64,000 bases of DNA. Origin: Porogramme epimiltina. Taxonomy: Eukaryota; Basidiomycota; Agaricomycetes; Polyporales; Polyporaceae. Positions 22,190 to 32,243 of this stretch are shown in pieces (position 1 is the first letter of the stretch; each line of letters opens with the position of its first letter). The notes beneath the pieces were generated by a model. That model searched no databases, was not told the origin of the DNA, and was given only the letters and a program-made list of their open reading frames with translations. The position numbers were made by a program, and so were the translations under genes. The stretch spans positions 90,717-154,716 of the forward strand of contig FTLJ01000101.1 in assembly GCA_900155495.1 (NCBI GenBank), in the 5' to 3' direction.

Positions 22190-25100
22190 TCACATTTGAA
22201 TCTGCGAGGCGTCGAGTCCGAAGGAGCGCAGGAACGCGTTGACGTTCGCCAGGCGGAGGCGGAGCTGCTCGTCGCTGTCCGTGCCCCAGCCCTTGTTCGC
22301 CGTCGCGACGTTCTCGAGCACGACCTCGCGGAGGCCGCCGACGAGCGCCTGCTGTTGCTCCTCGTTCGCGAAGAGCGCGAATGTCGACAGGAACTCCCAC
22401 ACGGGCTGGTCGAGGATGTCTGCGTTCGGCACCTGCGTGAAGTTGACGCCGGTCACGAGGCTGATGCGCACAGACGGGAAGAGGAGGTGGAGTCGCGGGC
22501 GGAGGAGATCGAAGAGGAGATTGTACATCACACGCCTAAGATACGCGGAGTAAGGCCATGAAGGCGAGATAGAAGATACAGAGTTGACGTACCAGTTCTG
22601 CGCTTCTTCGGGGTTTGGAACGTCATCTTCAGGACTGGGGTTGTGCAAGAGCACCTCAGCTCGGCTGCAGAACATGTTGAGGAGCGCAATGCCAGGCTAG
22701 AACATATCGATCAACACGAAAATCTGCCTTACGTCTTACAGCGGACGTACCCTTGTCATCGCGATGGTAAGCGGGTCACCGTCAAGAATGATGCCGAAGA
22801 GGCCGCACACGAGGCGCATGTGTGCAACACCCATGACGTTCATGATGCTCTGCACAACGCTTGTCGTGAACGCCTGTGTCTGCGCCTCAAGGTCCCTGAT
22901 TTCTTGAGTGTCATCGAGGGTGTCGAGCCGTGGAGCCTGTTGTACGACATCGAGCTGCAGGAAGCACGCCACGATGAGCGTAAGCAGGACCTGTGTACGT
23001 TGGTGGTCAAGACAACGCGCGAGCCGTGGCAGCACCCGCTTGCCCTTGATAGGCGTGATGATAGAGACGAATGGGTGAGGAACGCTGGAATTGTGGCGCC
23101 GTCAGAGAGGTGGGTCGTTTCTCGTCTACGCAACATACCTAGTCTCAAGAGGGACCGACACCATCAGCTTGTCGAACATCTTGTCAACGATAATTGCACA
23201 TTCCACCTCCCTGGAAATTTGTCAGGACCGGTAACGCCGAATAGATTGTGCGAGATAAGTGCATACCATTGCGCAAATTCTTCCTCTTCTTCAGGCGCGG
23301 GTTGGTCGCGACGCTTCTGATCGATCTCAAGGACGAGGTCGTACAGCTGCTCGATGATAACCAGTGATTCCCGGTGCGTCAACGGATCGCGGCGGACGAG
23401 GCCCTCTTTAGCGTTCCCAAGTGCCTCACGACCGATCTTCGCAGCCTCACGCGCAGCGTTCTCCCCCTCCTGCTGTGCTGCAGACGCGTCAGCCTTGGAG
23501 ATGTGCGCGGCAGTGGCATGTGAGGCCGTAGGGGTTGTTGACGCGTTTGTGGAGTCAACTTGAAGCAACTGGCGGGGTGCGGCCTTGTAACTACGGCCGG
23601 ATGTCCTGCCGAGGGCACCTTGGAGGTTGTTCAAAGCTGCCCAGCACAACTTCTGTTAGAAAGAGGAAGCGAAAAGGGCAGGTGGTAACGTACAGGTCTT
23701 CTCCTTCTCCCTGATTCTGGCATTGTTGACAATGCGCTCAACCTGGGCCTCCATGCGCTGCATAGCGTTCTGCCTCCGCCCGGCAGGGACTTTTGGTCCA
23801 ACACCGAGACCAACGCCACCACCAGAACCGAAACGAAGGACACGATCTTCTGAGGTCGGGATGCCCATGCGTGAACGAAGGATGGCCGTGTAAACCTGAG
23901 CGTAGAAGTCATCCGCGTAGGGGTCTTGAGTGACAAGCTGAGACACTTGTATACGCGTGATGAAATCCTTGTCGGACTGCGTCATGAGGTCGTTGTAGCG
24001 GGACTCAATTGACAGAGTCAATACTCAATACGCAGTCAAAATCGATAGCACGCTCACCATGTACGCAATCTTATCCAGCTTCCGCTTCCGCTTCTCCTCC
24101 ATCCGCTCGGCCTCCATGATCTTGCGCATCGCCTCGACCCTCAATAGCTCCTGCAGCTCACGCGCCTCCCGTAAACTTCGCTCTGAGTGCCCAGGACCTT
24201 GCATCGTGCTCATGAACTCCGCCTGGGCCATCTCCGCGAGTAGACGCTGCTGCATCTGGATGTTCTGCGGCAGATATTGCATATCCCGGGCGAAAGGCGC
24301 GTCCAGCTGGCCCGAGGGATTCATCATGGCAGGCGACTGGCGTCCGACACGCCGGCTACGGTCGCTCAACGCGGGGCTAAGCCCGCGCTGGTGGAGTAGC
24401 TGATTGTGTAAGATCTCGCCGGACGCCTCGGCCTGCATTTGCTGCATGAGTCGGATCTGTTGCTGCCGTTCAAGTTCCTCAAGTTTGAGTTGTTCTTGGA
24501 GCTCTATGAGCTGCTGGCGCTGTTGTCGCTCGCGCTGCTCTTGCAGTTGGAGGAGTTGTCGCTGCTGTTGCTGCTGCTGGATCTGAAGGAGGTGTATCTG
24601 ATGCTGTTGCTGCTGTTGATGGAAGCGCGGGGACTGGGAGTGAGGATGCATCCGAGGCGGAGGTGTGGCGGCAGCAGCATGCTGGACGACATTCGGCGCG
24701 GGTCCGCGTTGTGCGTGGGCACGGGAGGGGGATTGGAGTAGACCGTGTGTTGGGGAGTGCGACTGCTGATGCAACATCTGCTCTTGAAGTTGCTGGATAT
24801 GCTGTTGATTCAGCTGCTCTGCTATCTGCGCCTCCTGCTGTTGACGGTGCTGAGCGGCGGCAGCAGCCATCATCTCCTTTTCGATCTCTTCCAGTGTCCG
24901 GACACCTTTGTGCATGTCGGGCGCGAGGTTGAGACTGGTCGGTTTGTGAGAGGCAGGCACTTGCTGATTCATGGGTGAATGCCTCGGGCTTTGAGAAGCA
25001 AGGTGATCAGCAGTACGACTAGTACCATTGCTGCGAGGGAGGACGGAGAAGGGAGATTTGTTGGCCCATATTGCGTCGAGCTGTGATGCGTGGGCTGTGT

Positions 25101-25540
25101 GCAGAATGTGAGAGTCAGAGCGATATGACAATTATGAGGACCGTACGAGATTCGATCAGCACTGGCGTTTGAGCCTTAGGAAGTACCTGTTGCTGTTGCT
25201 GTTGCGAGAATCCGGCATGAGGGGGTCGGTCGTTGTAGGATGCCACGGGCTTCTGATGGTCGAGCAACGCAGCACCGGAGAAATCAAAGTCTTTACCTAG
25301 GAGCAAAGTCGTACACAGAACAGAGTAATATGCCGATAGCGACGCACCTATGTCTCCAGCGCCGCCAAAAGTCTCGTCATTGAGCTCATCGCCTCCCTCC
25401 AGCAGTGCGTCCCCGAGACCGTCATAGCTCTCCTCGCCCCAGGTGTATACCGCTACGTCCTCTTGTCTCGCGGTACGTTCAAGGAACTTGCGCTTTTCGT
25501 TCTCGAGGTCGCTGCTTTGCTCAAAACCGAAGAAGGACAT
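22190..25540 (-). CDS. PAT1: PAT1 mRNA decapping activator
   Basis: Topoisomerase II-associated/PAT1 family protein, a P-body scaffold linking deadenylated mRNA to Lsm1-7, Dhh1 and Dcp2. Nine exons on minus: 25348-25540, 25147-25296, 24058-25094, 23694-24003, 23267-23636, 23139-23210, 22751-23084, 22593-22696, 22190-22535; 971 residues. The N-terminus MSFFGFEQSSDLENEKRKFL is the conserved Dhh1-binding start. A long Gln/His-rich, partly coiled region covers about residues 105-440. The conserved core then runs DKDFITRIQVSQLVTQDPYA, NLQGALGRTSGRSYKAAPRQ, VSIITPIKGKRVLPRLARCL and the C-terminal helical repeats ending FGLDASQIQM. Introns were fixed by restoring these strings; the junction after REKEK (acceptor at 23637) is the least certain. 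Confidence 0.92.
24430..24860 (-). repeat. CAG/CTG-rich glutamine-coding low-complexity tract in PAT1
   Basis: Dense runs of CAG/CAA codons (for example QIQQQQQQRQLLQLQEQ) interspersed with Leu and Arg. They form a probable prion-like or coiled-coil segment. Such triplet-rich tracts vary in length between strains. Confidence 0.7.
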
Positions 25541-26076
25541 CCGAGAAGTCTCATCGACGACGGTGCGGGTGAGTGTTCGTAGACGGCCAGTGTGCAGCGC
25601 TCCTCTCTCTCTTGCAGACCGCTCCAGGCGCGCCTGCGGCAATCCATAACAGCCACAAACTACGTAATCTAATCGCTTTTGATTGATACCACCGCCATCC
25701 TAATGCTTACGACGTAAGTCGACTTCGACCCTCTTCATAGCTGTTTCTTAAAACCTCATTCGTGCATACAAGCAACTAGCACGGCAAATGAATCCGGGAT
25801 ACAAGTCGTCTCCATCTGGTTTTTACACTAGGTATACATATGTGGACCCGTCCAGCAGCGTGACAGTACCGCAGCAAGCTTGCTGGTCACTCTTCGCATT
25901 CAGATTTGGACACTAGGTTCAAGGGAGCTTTTACGCCTTCTTGGTGAGCAGCACATGCCATTTAGCTTCACAGGCACGTTGCGCTGACCGAGCTTGTTCC
26001 ACAGGCCACGCACGCTCACTATGGGCCGGCTTCAGTCGTGACCACACATCCTGTCCCCGCCTCCTCATCACTTGTC
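25541..26076. promoter_or_regulatory. Divergent intergenic region PAT1 / RBR ligase
   Basis: 536 bases between divergent starts; presumed promoters, nothing else recognised. Confidence 0.35.
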
Positions 26077-29000
26077 ATGGCCTCAAGGAATCAAACGCAA
26101 TGTGTCCACTATATGAGAGGTCACTGTGTCCGCGGCACCACTTGCAAGTTCTCGCATGCTATCGAGCCCCCTAAGACCAACTCTCCGTTTCACGGCCCCA
26201 TATGCGAGTTTTATAAACAAGGACGTTGTCGATTCGGGGACCAGTGCCAATTCTATCACCCTCCCTCAGTTGTTCAAGTAATATCAGTCCCGCACCCCCC
26301 ACCCCAGGCTATCGACCCNNAAAGTAATATCAGCCCCGCCCCCCCCCCCCCAGGATATCGCCCCGCCCCGCCGCATTCTCTCGGTGCTGTCCCCAACTCT
26401 ACCATCCCATACATCTGGACCTTGCAAATTCTACAATCAAGGACGTTGCACGAAGGGGAACGCGTGCCCATTCAACCATGCAACCCCGTCAAAAATTCAG
26501 CTGCGAAAAAACTACATGGGCAGCATTGACGGTACAGGCGAGATATACACTTTTATCTACGATGGGCCAATCGCTTATTGCAATATTATTTGGGATACAG
26601 CAACTGAAACTACTGCCACTACGAACACCACTTCTACGAACGCAGGAATGGCTTTGGGCCCGTGTCGATTCTTCGCTCGAGGCAAGTGCGCCAGGGGAGA
26701 TACGTGTCTGTTCTCGCATCAGAAAGACAACGAGGCTAGGATACACGATGTTCTCCCTGAAGACTCAACAAATAGCCAATTGGAGAAGAGGGATACGAAG
26801 CGCGAATCCTATATTGTGGCCCACGCAACACACACTGACCAGAGTGCACCGGTGGTGGTGCCGGCTTCTAGCGAAGTTCCAGTAAGTCTCTCATGGCACT
26901 CCGATGGCTGTTCTGAGTCCTTACCATCAACAAGGTCAGTAACAGCGATTCTCCACAAGAAAATAACGAAGAATCCGTGTCAATCACTCGCTCAAAGCTC
27001 GGATGTAAGGTTACATATGGCCCTGGAGCGTCCATTTGCGCGACTGTTACTGCATTCGAATCTTTCGCTATTCTCTTGCACGGCATACCAATTTCGACCA
27101 CACAAACCCAGCTGATCGCCCTTGCCGAGACGTTCGGAGCCCTCAAGAACGTGGTCTGGGTCCCTGCTCGAGACGAGACGTCCCAATCATCGGCACGAGT
27201 CGAGTTCCTGGATACCGCTCATGCCTCTCGCGCGGCTATGAATATTACGAAACATGCGGGGCTTGGTAATGCCACTGCGCGTCTTGACCTTCGCGTCGCA
27301 GAGAGCGGCAAGGCGGTTTTACGGTGTACCAAGGCTAAGCTCAGCTGGTACGCACCCACTCTTATGGCTTGGGCACACTACGGGTCCATCTCCAAGGCCA
27401 AAGAGCAGGCCACCCGACTCGACGGCCTCTCGTTCAATAACCATATCGTCAAAGCGTCATTTCAAACCCCAACGTGGAACCAGAGGACATCTTTTTCTGT
27501 CGAGATCAAGGGCCTTCCTCTCGATGCATCTCGCGACCACCTCAAGAGGTTCGCCCGCGCCAACTCCGTGACTCTCGGGAGTCCAAGCTTCATCATCGAC
27601 GACGCGGTTCAGGAGTTACGCTCACTCATCTCCCGATCTGGTGCTCTTGAGGCGTTCGATTTCATACCCCCAGTAGGACAGCAAAAGATGCCTAAGCTCA
27701 TCGCATTTGCCCAATTCGCCGACCCAGATGCTGCAACCAAGGCTGTGGAAGATTTCCACGGGACACGCCAGTCGTTCCTCCGTGGAAGCCAGATCTTCCT
27801 GGAGCTTGTCCATTCCATTAAATTCATGATTCCCTTCGCCCAGTTCAGCGCACTCCGCACCAAACTCGACACTCTCCGCGATAGTCTCGGCCTGGCCTGC
27901 AAACTGCGCTACCACGACAAGAATGAATATGGACAGGATCCGGAGCGCGTCTGCGTCCGCGCCTATGGGCCAAACGCCCGGGCGCTCGGGCGCGTGAAGA
28001 CGGCACTCGAGCAAATCCTTGCAGGCCACATCGTTCGCGATCATGATGGCCAGGTAGCATGGGACGAGTATTTCTGTGTCACGAGTAGTGATCAAGTCTT
28101 GAGGAGTGTCATGTCTCAGACAGGGACATATGTGAAATGCGACTCGCGGATGCGGACTATATGCATCTTCGGGAGCGATGTGGCTCGCGCTGAGCAGTTG
28201 GTCCTTGATCACATCCAGAAACGAAAGGAGCAGGAGAACATCATCGAAATAGAGCAAGACTGCTTCCGCATCATGCTTCATGGTAGTTTCAAGGACCTTC
28301 AAGATGCCACGGATGCCAAACTCCGGCTCGACGTGGTGCAAAGATGCATCGTGGTTCAGGGCGATAAACTCCAAGTACAAGCTGTTCGCGACTCAATTGT
28401 TCGACTCCAGAAAAACAACCACGCTTTCACCGCCCAATCTGGATCGGCCAACGAAGAGACTTGTCCCATTTGCTTCTGCGACACCACTAGCCCGCTGGTT
28501 CTCCCGTGCGGGCACAGCTACTGCCGGGCATGCCTACAACACTATCTCCTCTCTCTGGGGCAAGCCGCTCAACCAGGTCAAACCGTCGCCCACTGCCTTG
28601 CCGAAACCCCCGTCACTCTCCGTGGGAGTCCCGCCAAAACTTGCCGCCGTGCGATACCCCTCGAGACCATCCGCGCGCTCCTGTCCCCCGCCGAAGAGGA
28701 ACTGCTCCTAGAGGCTGCATTCCTCGCACACGTCCACGGCCGGCCTCACGAGTTCCGCTACTGCCCGAGCGCGGATTGCCCAACGATATACCGACCTGTA
28801 ACGGACAATGAAGCGGTGCTCCTCCGTTGCCCGGCCTGTGCTGCACGCATTTGCGCAGCATGCCACGTCGAGTACCACGAAGGGCTGACCTGCGCCGAGT
28901 TCAAGGATGGAGCATCCGGGGGCCACGAAGCGTTCCAGAAGTGGCGAGAGGAGAACAGGGTCAAGGCATGTCCGAGTTGCAGTGCGGACCTGCAGAAGAG

Positions 29001-29139
29001 CGGCGGGTGCAACCACATGACCTGTACGCGGTGCGGGACGCACATGTGTTGGGTGTGTATGAAGACGTTCGTGGGCGTCGATGACAGTGATGGCGTTTAC
29101 GCTCACATGCGACGGGAGCATGGTGGGATCGGTACATGA
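26077..29139 (+). CDS. CCCH zinc-finger RING-between-RING E3 ubiquitin ligase
   Basis: Four CCCH fingers at the N-terminus (CVHYMRGHCVRGTTCKFSH, CEFYKQGRCRFGDQCQFYH, CKFYNQGRCTKGNACPFNH, CRFFARGKCARGDTCLFSH) suggest RNA binding. A long middle with RRM-like and KH-like stretches follows. The C-terminus is an RBR module: RING1 CPICFCDTTSPLVLPCGHSY, IBR with CPACAARICAACHVEYHEG, and RING2 CPSC ... GGCNHMTCTRCGTHMCWVC, where the cysteine of GGCNHM is the expected catalytic thioester residue. With exons 26077-26277, 26354-26881 and 26935-29139 the product is 977 residues. The first intron of that model contains the N gap; an assembly error is an equal or better explanation (see findings). The last 100 bases are duplicated downstream at 30511. 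Confidence 0.85.
26319..26320. other. Assembly gap (two N) inside the RBR ligase gene
   Basis: Two N bases flanked by near-identical 43-base copies (26276-26318 and 26322-26364), the second with a run of 13 C. Looks like two contig ends that overlap but were not merged. Confidence 0.85.
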
Positions 29140-29360
29140 CGATGCGTTGGGCGTCTTTCTACCACGATGTGTCCCAGAGCGGGTTTGAAATGATCACTAT
29201 TGAAGTGATATTCATGTTCGACCCAGACTGAGCCACCGGCCGGCATGTCAGGTGCGCACCCCCAAGTGCCTACCGTGAGTATACAGCTGTGCTAACTGCG
29301 ATCGCCGCCTGATGCACAGCCTTCTCATTCAAGACGAGGCTCATGGCAGGGGAGGCTACA

Positions 29361-29367
29361 TATATAT
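29361..29367 (+). promoter_or_regulatory. TATA element of DUF6593-like gene A
   Basis: TATATAT lies 58 bases before the start codon, and the same element at the same distance precedes gene B (30850). Confidence 0.6.
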
Positions 29368-29418
29368 GTTCCCCGAGGGATTTTCTCTAAGGATCATAGT
29401 TGCCACTACACCCTCAAG

Positions 29419-30209
29419 ATGAACATGAACTTCAGATTTCTATCCGATAGCGTTCACAACACCATCATAGCCGACGGTTCAACCAACAAAGTTCTCGTTG
29501 AAGTCTCGACACTGCCCGGGCCGGGAAGAAACATTACGACGATCACGAATACGGATGGAGAGGTCATAGGAGTGTATGAACGCAACTGGAGGTCGGATAA
29601 GGTGACCTTACGGGGACAAACTATGAATCTACAGGAATGGATGCCAAAAAGCGGGGTGTATAATATGTGCGTCTTGACTTTTCGCTACCTTGACCGCATT
29701 GTGACTATTCGAAGGCATTCTTTTGACGATTGCGGTCTGGTTTCCTCTGCAGTTCGCACAAGTTGAATGCCCCAGACGGGAAGTTATACGTGTGGAAGCG
29801 TCGAGACGCCACCGACTCCCTTAAGGTCAGTGCTTCTGAGCCCTAAACCTCTGCGCCTGCGAAGTCCAGTCTGACAGAGCTACCACCTATTTACACGTCT
29901 CGCCTGATGGACGCTACCCCACAGCTCGTCGAGCATGACACGCAAGAGACAGTCGCCAAGGCCCACAACGCAGGTCCTGGGAATGCGTACGGGCGTCGCA
30001 TGAACGTCGACTTCAAACCCACACTCGCACCCATTCTCGACGCGCTCTTACTGTCATTTATCATCTGCGAGGAGAGACGTCGCGACGCCAGCCGAGAGCG
30101 TTATGAATACGCAGCCCGCGGACGTGCCTGGGATAATACTAGCGCGCTCGCTGTCTACGCCAGTGCGGATGCCGCATGCATGACCCCCTACTCTGGCCCC
30201 GGATGTTGA
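29419..30209 (+). CDS. DUF6593-like protein, copy A
   Basis: Exons 29419-29666, 29753-29825 and 29865-30209 give 221 residues. The first 110 residues have the plan of the mushroom DUF6593 family: FLSDSVHNTIIADGSTNKVL, VSTLPGPGRNITTITNTDGE, VYERNWRSDKVTLRG, LQEWMP, and LNAPDGKLYVWKR after the first intron. The second intron is short (39 bases) with a CTAAAC branch. A helical, charged region (LAPILDALLLSFIICEERRR) and a low-complexity tail ending SGPGC complete the protein. Function unknown; the family is often abundant and variable in Agaricomycetes. The paralogue in unit B has the same exon sizes for exons 1 and 2 (248 and 73). Confidence 0.75.
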
Positions 30210-30510
30210 ATGCCAGGGTACTTCGTACGGTACGCGCTTTTTTGTGCGCGACTATCTATAATCTGAGGACGTTTCTAGGGTCCAGGCCTATGTTGAAGCG
30301 CACCGCATCTAAATGTGAGATACGTATACTCCCTACATGTTAGACAAAGTGTCGAGAAGTTATGCAAAGATTGGGGTTGTCGTGTCTACCCTCAGACATC
30401 CACGACCACGACCAATTCCCAGGAAGCAGACAATTACCTACTCAAGTCCCACGCGGGAGGCGATACGCGCGCCATGCAGAATGTGGTTCCGAAAGTATGT
30501 CCATTGTCCG

Positions 30511-30620
30511 CACATGTGTTGGGTGTGTATGAAGACGTTCCTGGGCGTCGATGACAGGGGCGGCGTTGACAGTGACATGCGACGGGAGCACGGTGGGATC
30601 GGTATGATGATATGACGATG
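30511..30620 (+). pseudogene. Duplicated 3' end of the RBR ligase gene
   Basis: About 100 bases matching the RBR RING2 tail (HMCWVCMKTF-like reading, then MRREHGGIG) lie without any upstream RBR exons. They were carried along by the segmental duplication and cannot make a ligase. Confidence 0.85.
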
Positions 30621-30849
30621 CGTTGAGCGTCTTTCTACCGCGACGTGTCCATGAGCGGGTGTGAAATGATCACTCTTGCAGCGAAATTCATGTTCGACCC
30701 GGACTGAGCCACCGGCAGACATGTTGGGTGTGAACTCCCTAGTACTGTCTATCGTGGGTATACAGCTGTGCCACTAACTGCGATCGCCGCCTGATGCACT
30801 GTGCACAGCCTTCTCATCCAAGACGAGGCTCATGGCAGGGGAGGCTACA

Positions 30850-30856
30850 TATATAT
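30850..30856 (+). promoter_or_regulatory. TATA element of DUF6593-like gene B
   Basis: TATATAT, 58 bases before the start codon, conserved with copy A together with the flanking GGCTACA and CCCCGAGGGAT blocks. Confidence 0.6.
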
Positions 30857-30907
30857 GTTCCCCGAGGGATCTTTTCTAAGGATCATATTTACCACTACAC
30901 CTTCAAG

Positions 30908-31792
30908 ATGAACATGAACTTCACTTTTCTATCCGAGAACGTTCACAACACCACCATTGTCGACGGTTCGACCAACGAAGTTCTCGTTGAAGTCTCGACA
31001 CTGTTCGGACCAGGAAGAAACACTACGACAATCACGAATACGGATGGAGACGCCATTGGAGTGTATGAACGCAACTGGAGGTCGGACAAGGTGATCTTAC
31101 GGGGACATACCATGAATCTACATGAATGGATGCCAAAAATCGGGGTGTATAATAGGTACGTCTGACATTTCGCTGCCCTGGCGGTATTGTGACTATTGAA
31201 GGGCATTCTTTTGACGATTGTGGTCTGGTTTCCTCAGCTGCAGTTCGCACAAGTTGAATGCCCCAGACGGAAAGTTATACGTGTGGAAGCGCCGAGACGC
31301 CTCCGACTCCCTTAAAGTCAGTGCTTCCGAGCCCTAAAGGCCTAAAGCTTTGCACCTGCGAAGTCCAGTCTGACAGAGCTACCACCTATTTACACGCTTC
31401 CCCTGATGGACGCTGGTCCACAGCTCGTCGAGCATAGCACGCTAGAGACAGTCGCTAAGGCGCACAACGCAGGTCCTGGGAAGGACGGGCGTCGCATGAA
31501 CGTCGACTTCAAAGCCACACTCGCACCCATCTTCGACGCGCTCGTACTGTCCTTTATCATCTGCGAGGAGAGACGCCGCGAGGCTGCCCGAGAGCGTCAT
31601 GATCATGCAGCCAGCGCACATGACTTCGCCCTCGCTGCTAACAATGCAAGCATGGCCATCGCCATGGCTAACTTGAATGCCGCCAACGCCAGCGCGCTCG
31701 CTGCCTCCGCCAACGCCAGCGCGCTCGCTACCTCCGCCAGTATGAATGCCGCATGCATGGGTCCTCCCCCCTCCTCTGGCCCCGGATGTTGA
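30908..31792 (+). CDS. DUF6593-like protein, copy B (Ala-rich tail)
   Basis: Exons 30908-31155, 31244-31316 and 31364-31792 give 249 residues. It matches copy A along the DUF6593-like core (FLSENVHNTTIVDGSTNEVL, NTDGDAIGVYERNWRSDKV, LHEWMP, LNAPDGKLYVWKRRDASDSL) and the LAPIFDALVLSFIICEERRR helix. It differs in the tail, where an Asn/Ala/Ser-rich stretch contains a 27-base coding unit (NASALAAS A) repeated twice. The acceptor of intron 1 has shifted by a small insertion relative to copy A, yet the frame is kept. Both copies are intact, so both may be expressed. Confidence 0.75.
31685..31738 (+). repeat. 27-base coding minisatellite, two units
   Basis: Two adjacent 27-base units (31685-31711 and 31712-31738) coding for NASALAASA-like peptides, within a longer Ala-rich tract. 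Absent from copy A. Confidence 0.85.
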
Positions 31793-32243
31793 ACGTCAGG
31801 GTACTTCTCACGGTTTTTTGTACGCGGCTATGTATATATTAGTATTTCGAGGACGTCCCCAGGGTCCAAGCCTATGTTGAATCGCATCGCATCTAAATGA
31901 GAGGATATGTATGCTCCCCGCGTGTTAGACAAAGTGTGCAAGGATTGGGGTTGTTGTGTCTGCACTCAAGCATCCACAGTCACGACCATTTCCAAGGCAG
32001 CGGACCATCGCCTACTCAAGTCCCGCGGAGGCGATACGAGCGCCATGCAGAGTGTGGTTCCGAAAGTGTGTCCATTGTCCGGTTCCGTGAGAGGTATACG
32101 AGGAATATCAAAGCCATGATACAACAGCAACGTACACATATTCTACAGCGAGGGTTCTTGTACAGCACGTAGTCCTAGCCCGTTCGCGTGTGTGACGACA
32201 GGGACGGACAAGATCGGTATGCGACGTGACGAAAACATGTACC
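31793..32243. other. Convergent spacer, end of duplication unit B to GDB1
   Basis: 450 bases: the trailing part of unit B to 32081, then 160 bases of unique sequence before the GDB1 stop codon. No gene. Confidence 0.4.

Larger units (their letters stand above)
29041..30510. repeat. Tandem segmental duplication, unit A
   Basis: Begins inside the last coding exon of the RBR ligase (CACATGTGTTGGGTGTG...) and runs through the first DUF6593-like gene to CCATTGTCCG. Unit B follows at once and repeats the same order of sequence: RBR tail, spacer, TATA, gene, trailing region. Confidence 0.9.
30511..32081. repeat. Tandem segmental duplication, unit B
   Basis: Second copy of the unit starting at 29041, offset 1,470 bases at its start. 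It is somewhat longer because of Ala-codon insertions in its gene. Unit B ends at the same CCATTGTCCG sequence that closes unit A, after which similarity stops. Confidence 0.88.
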
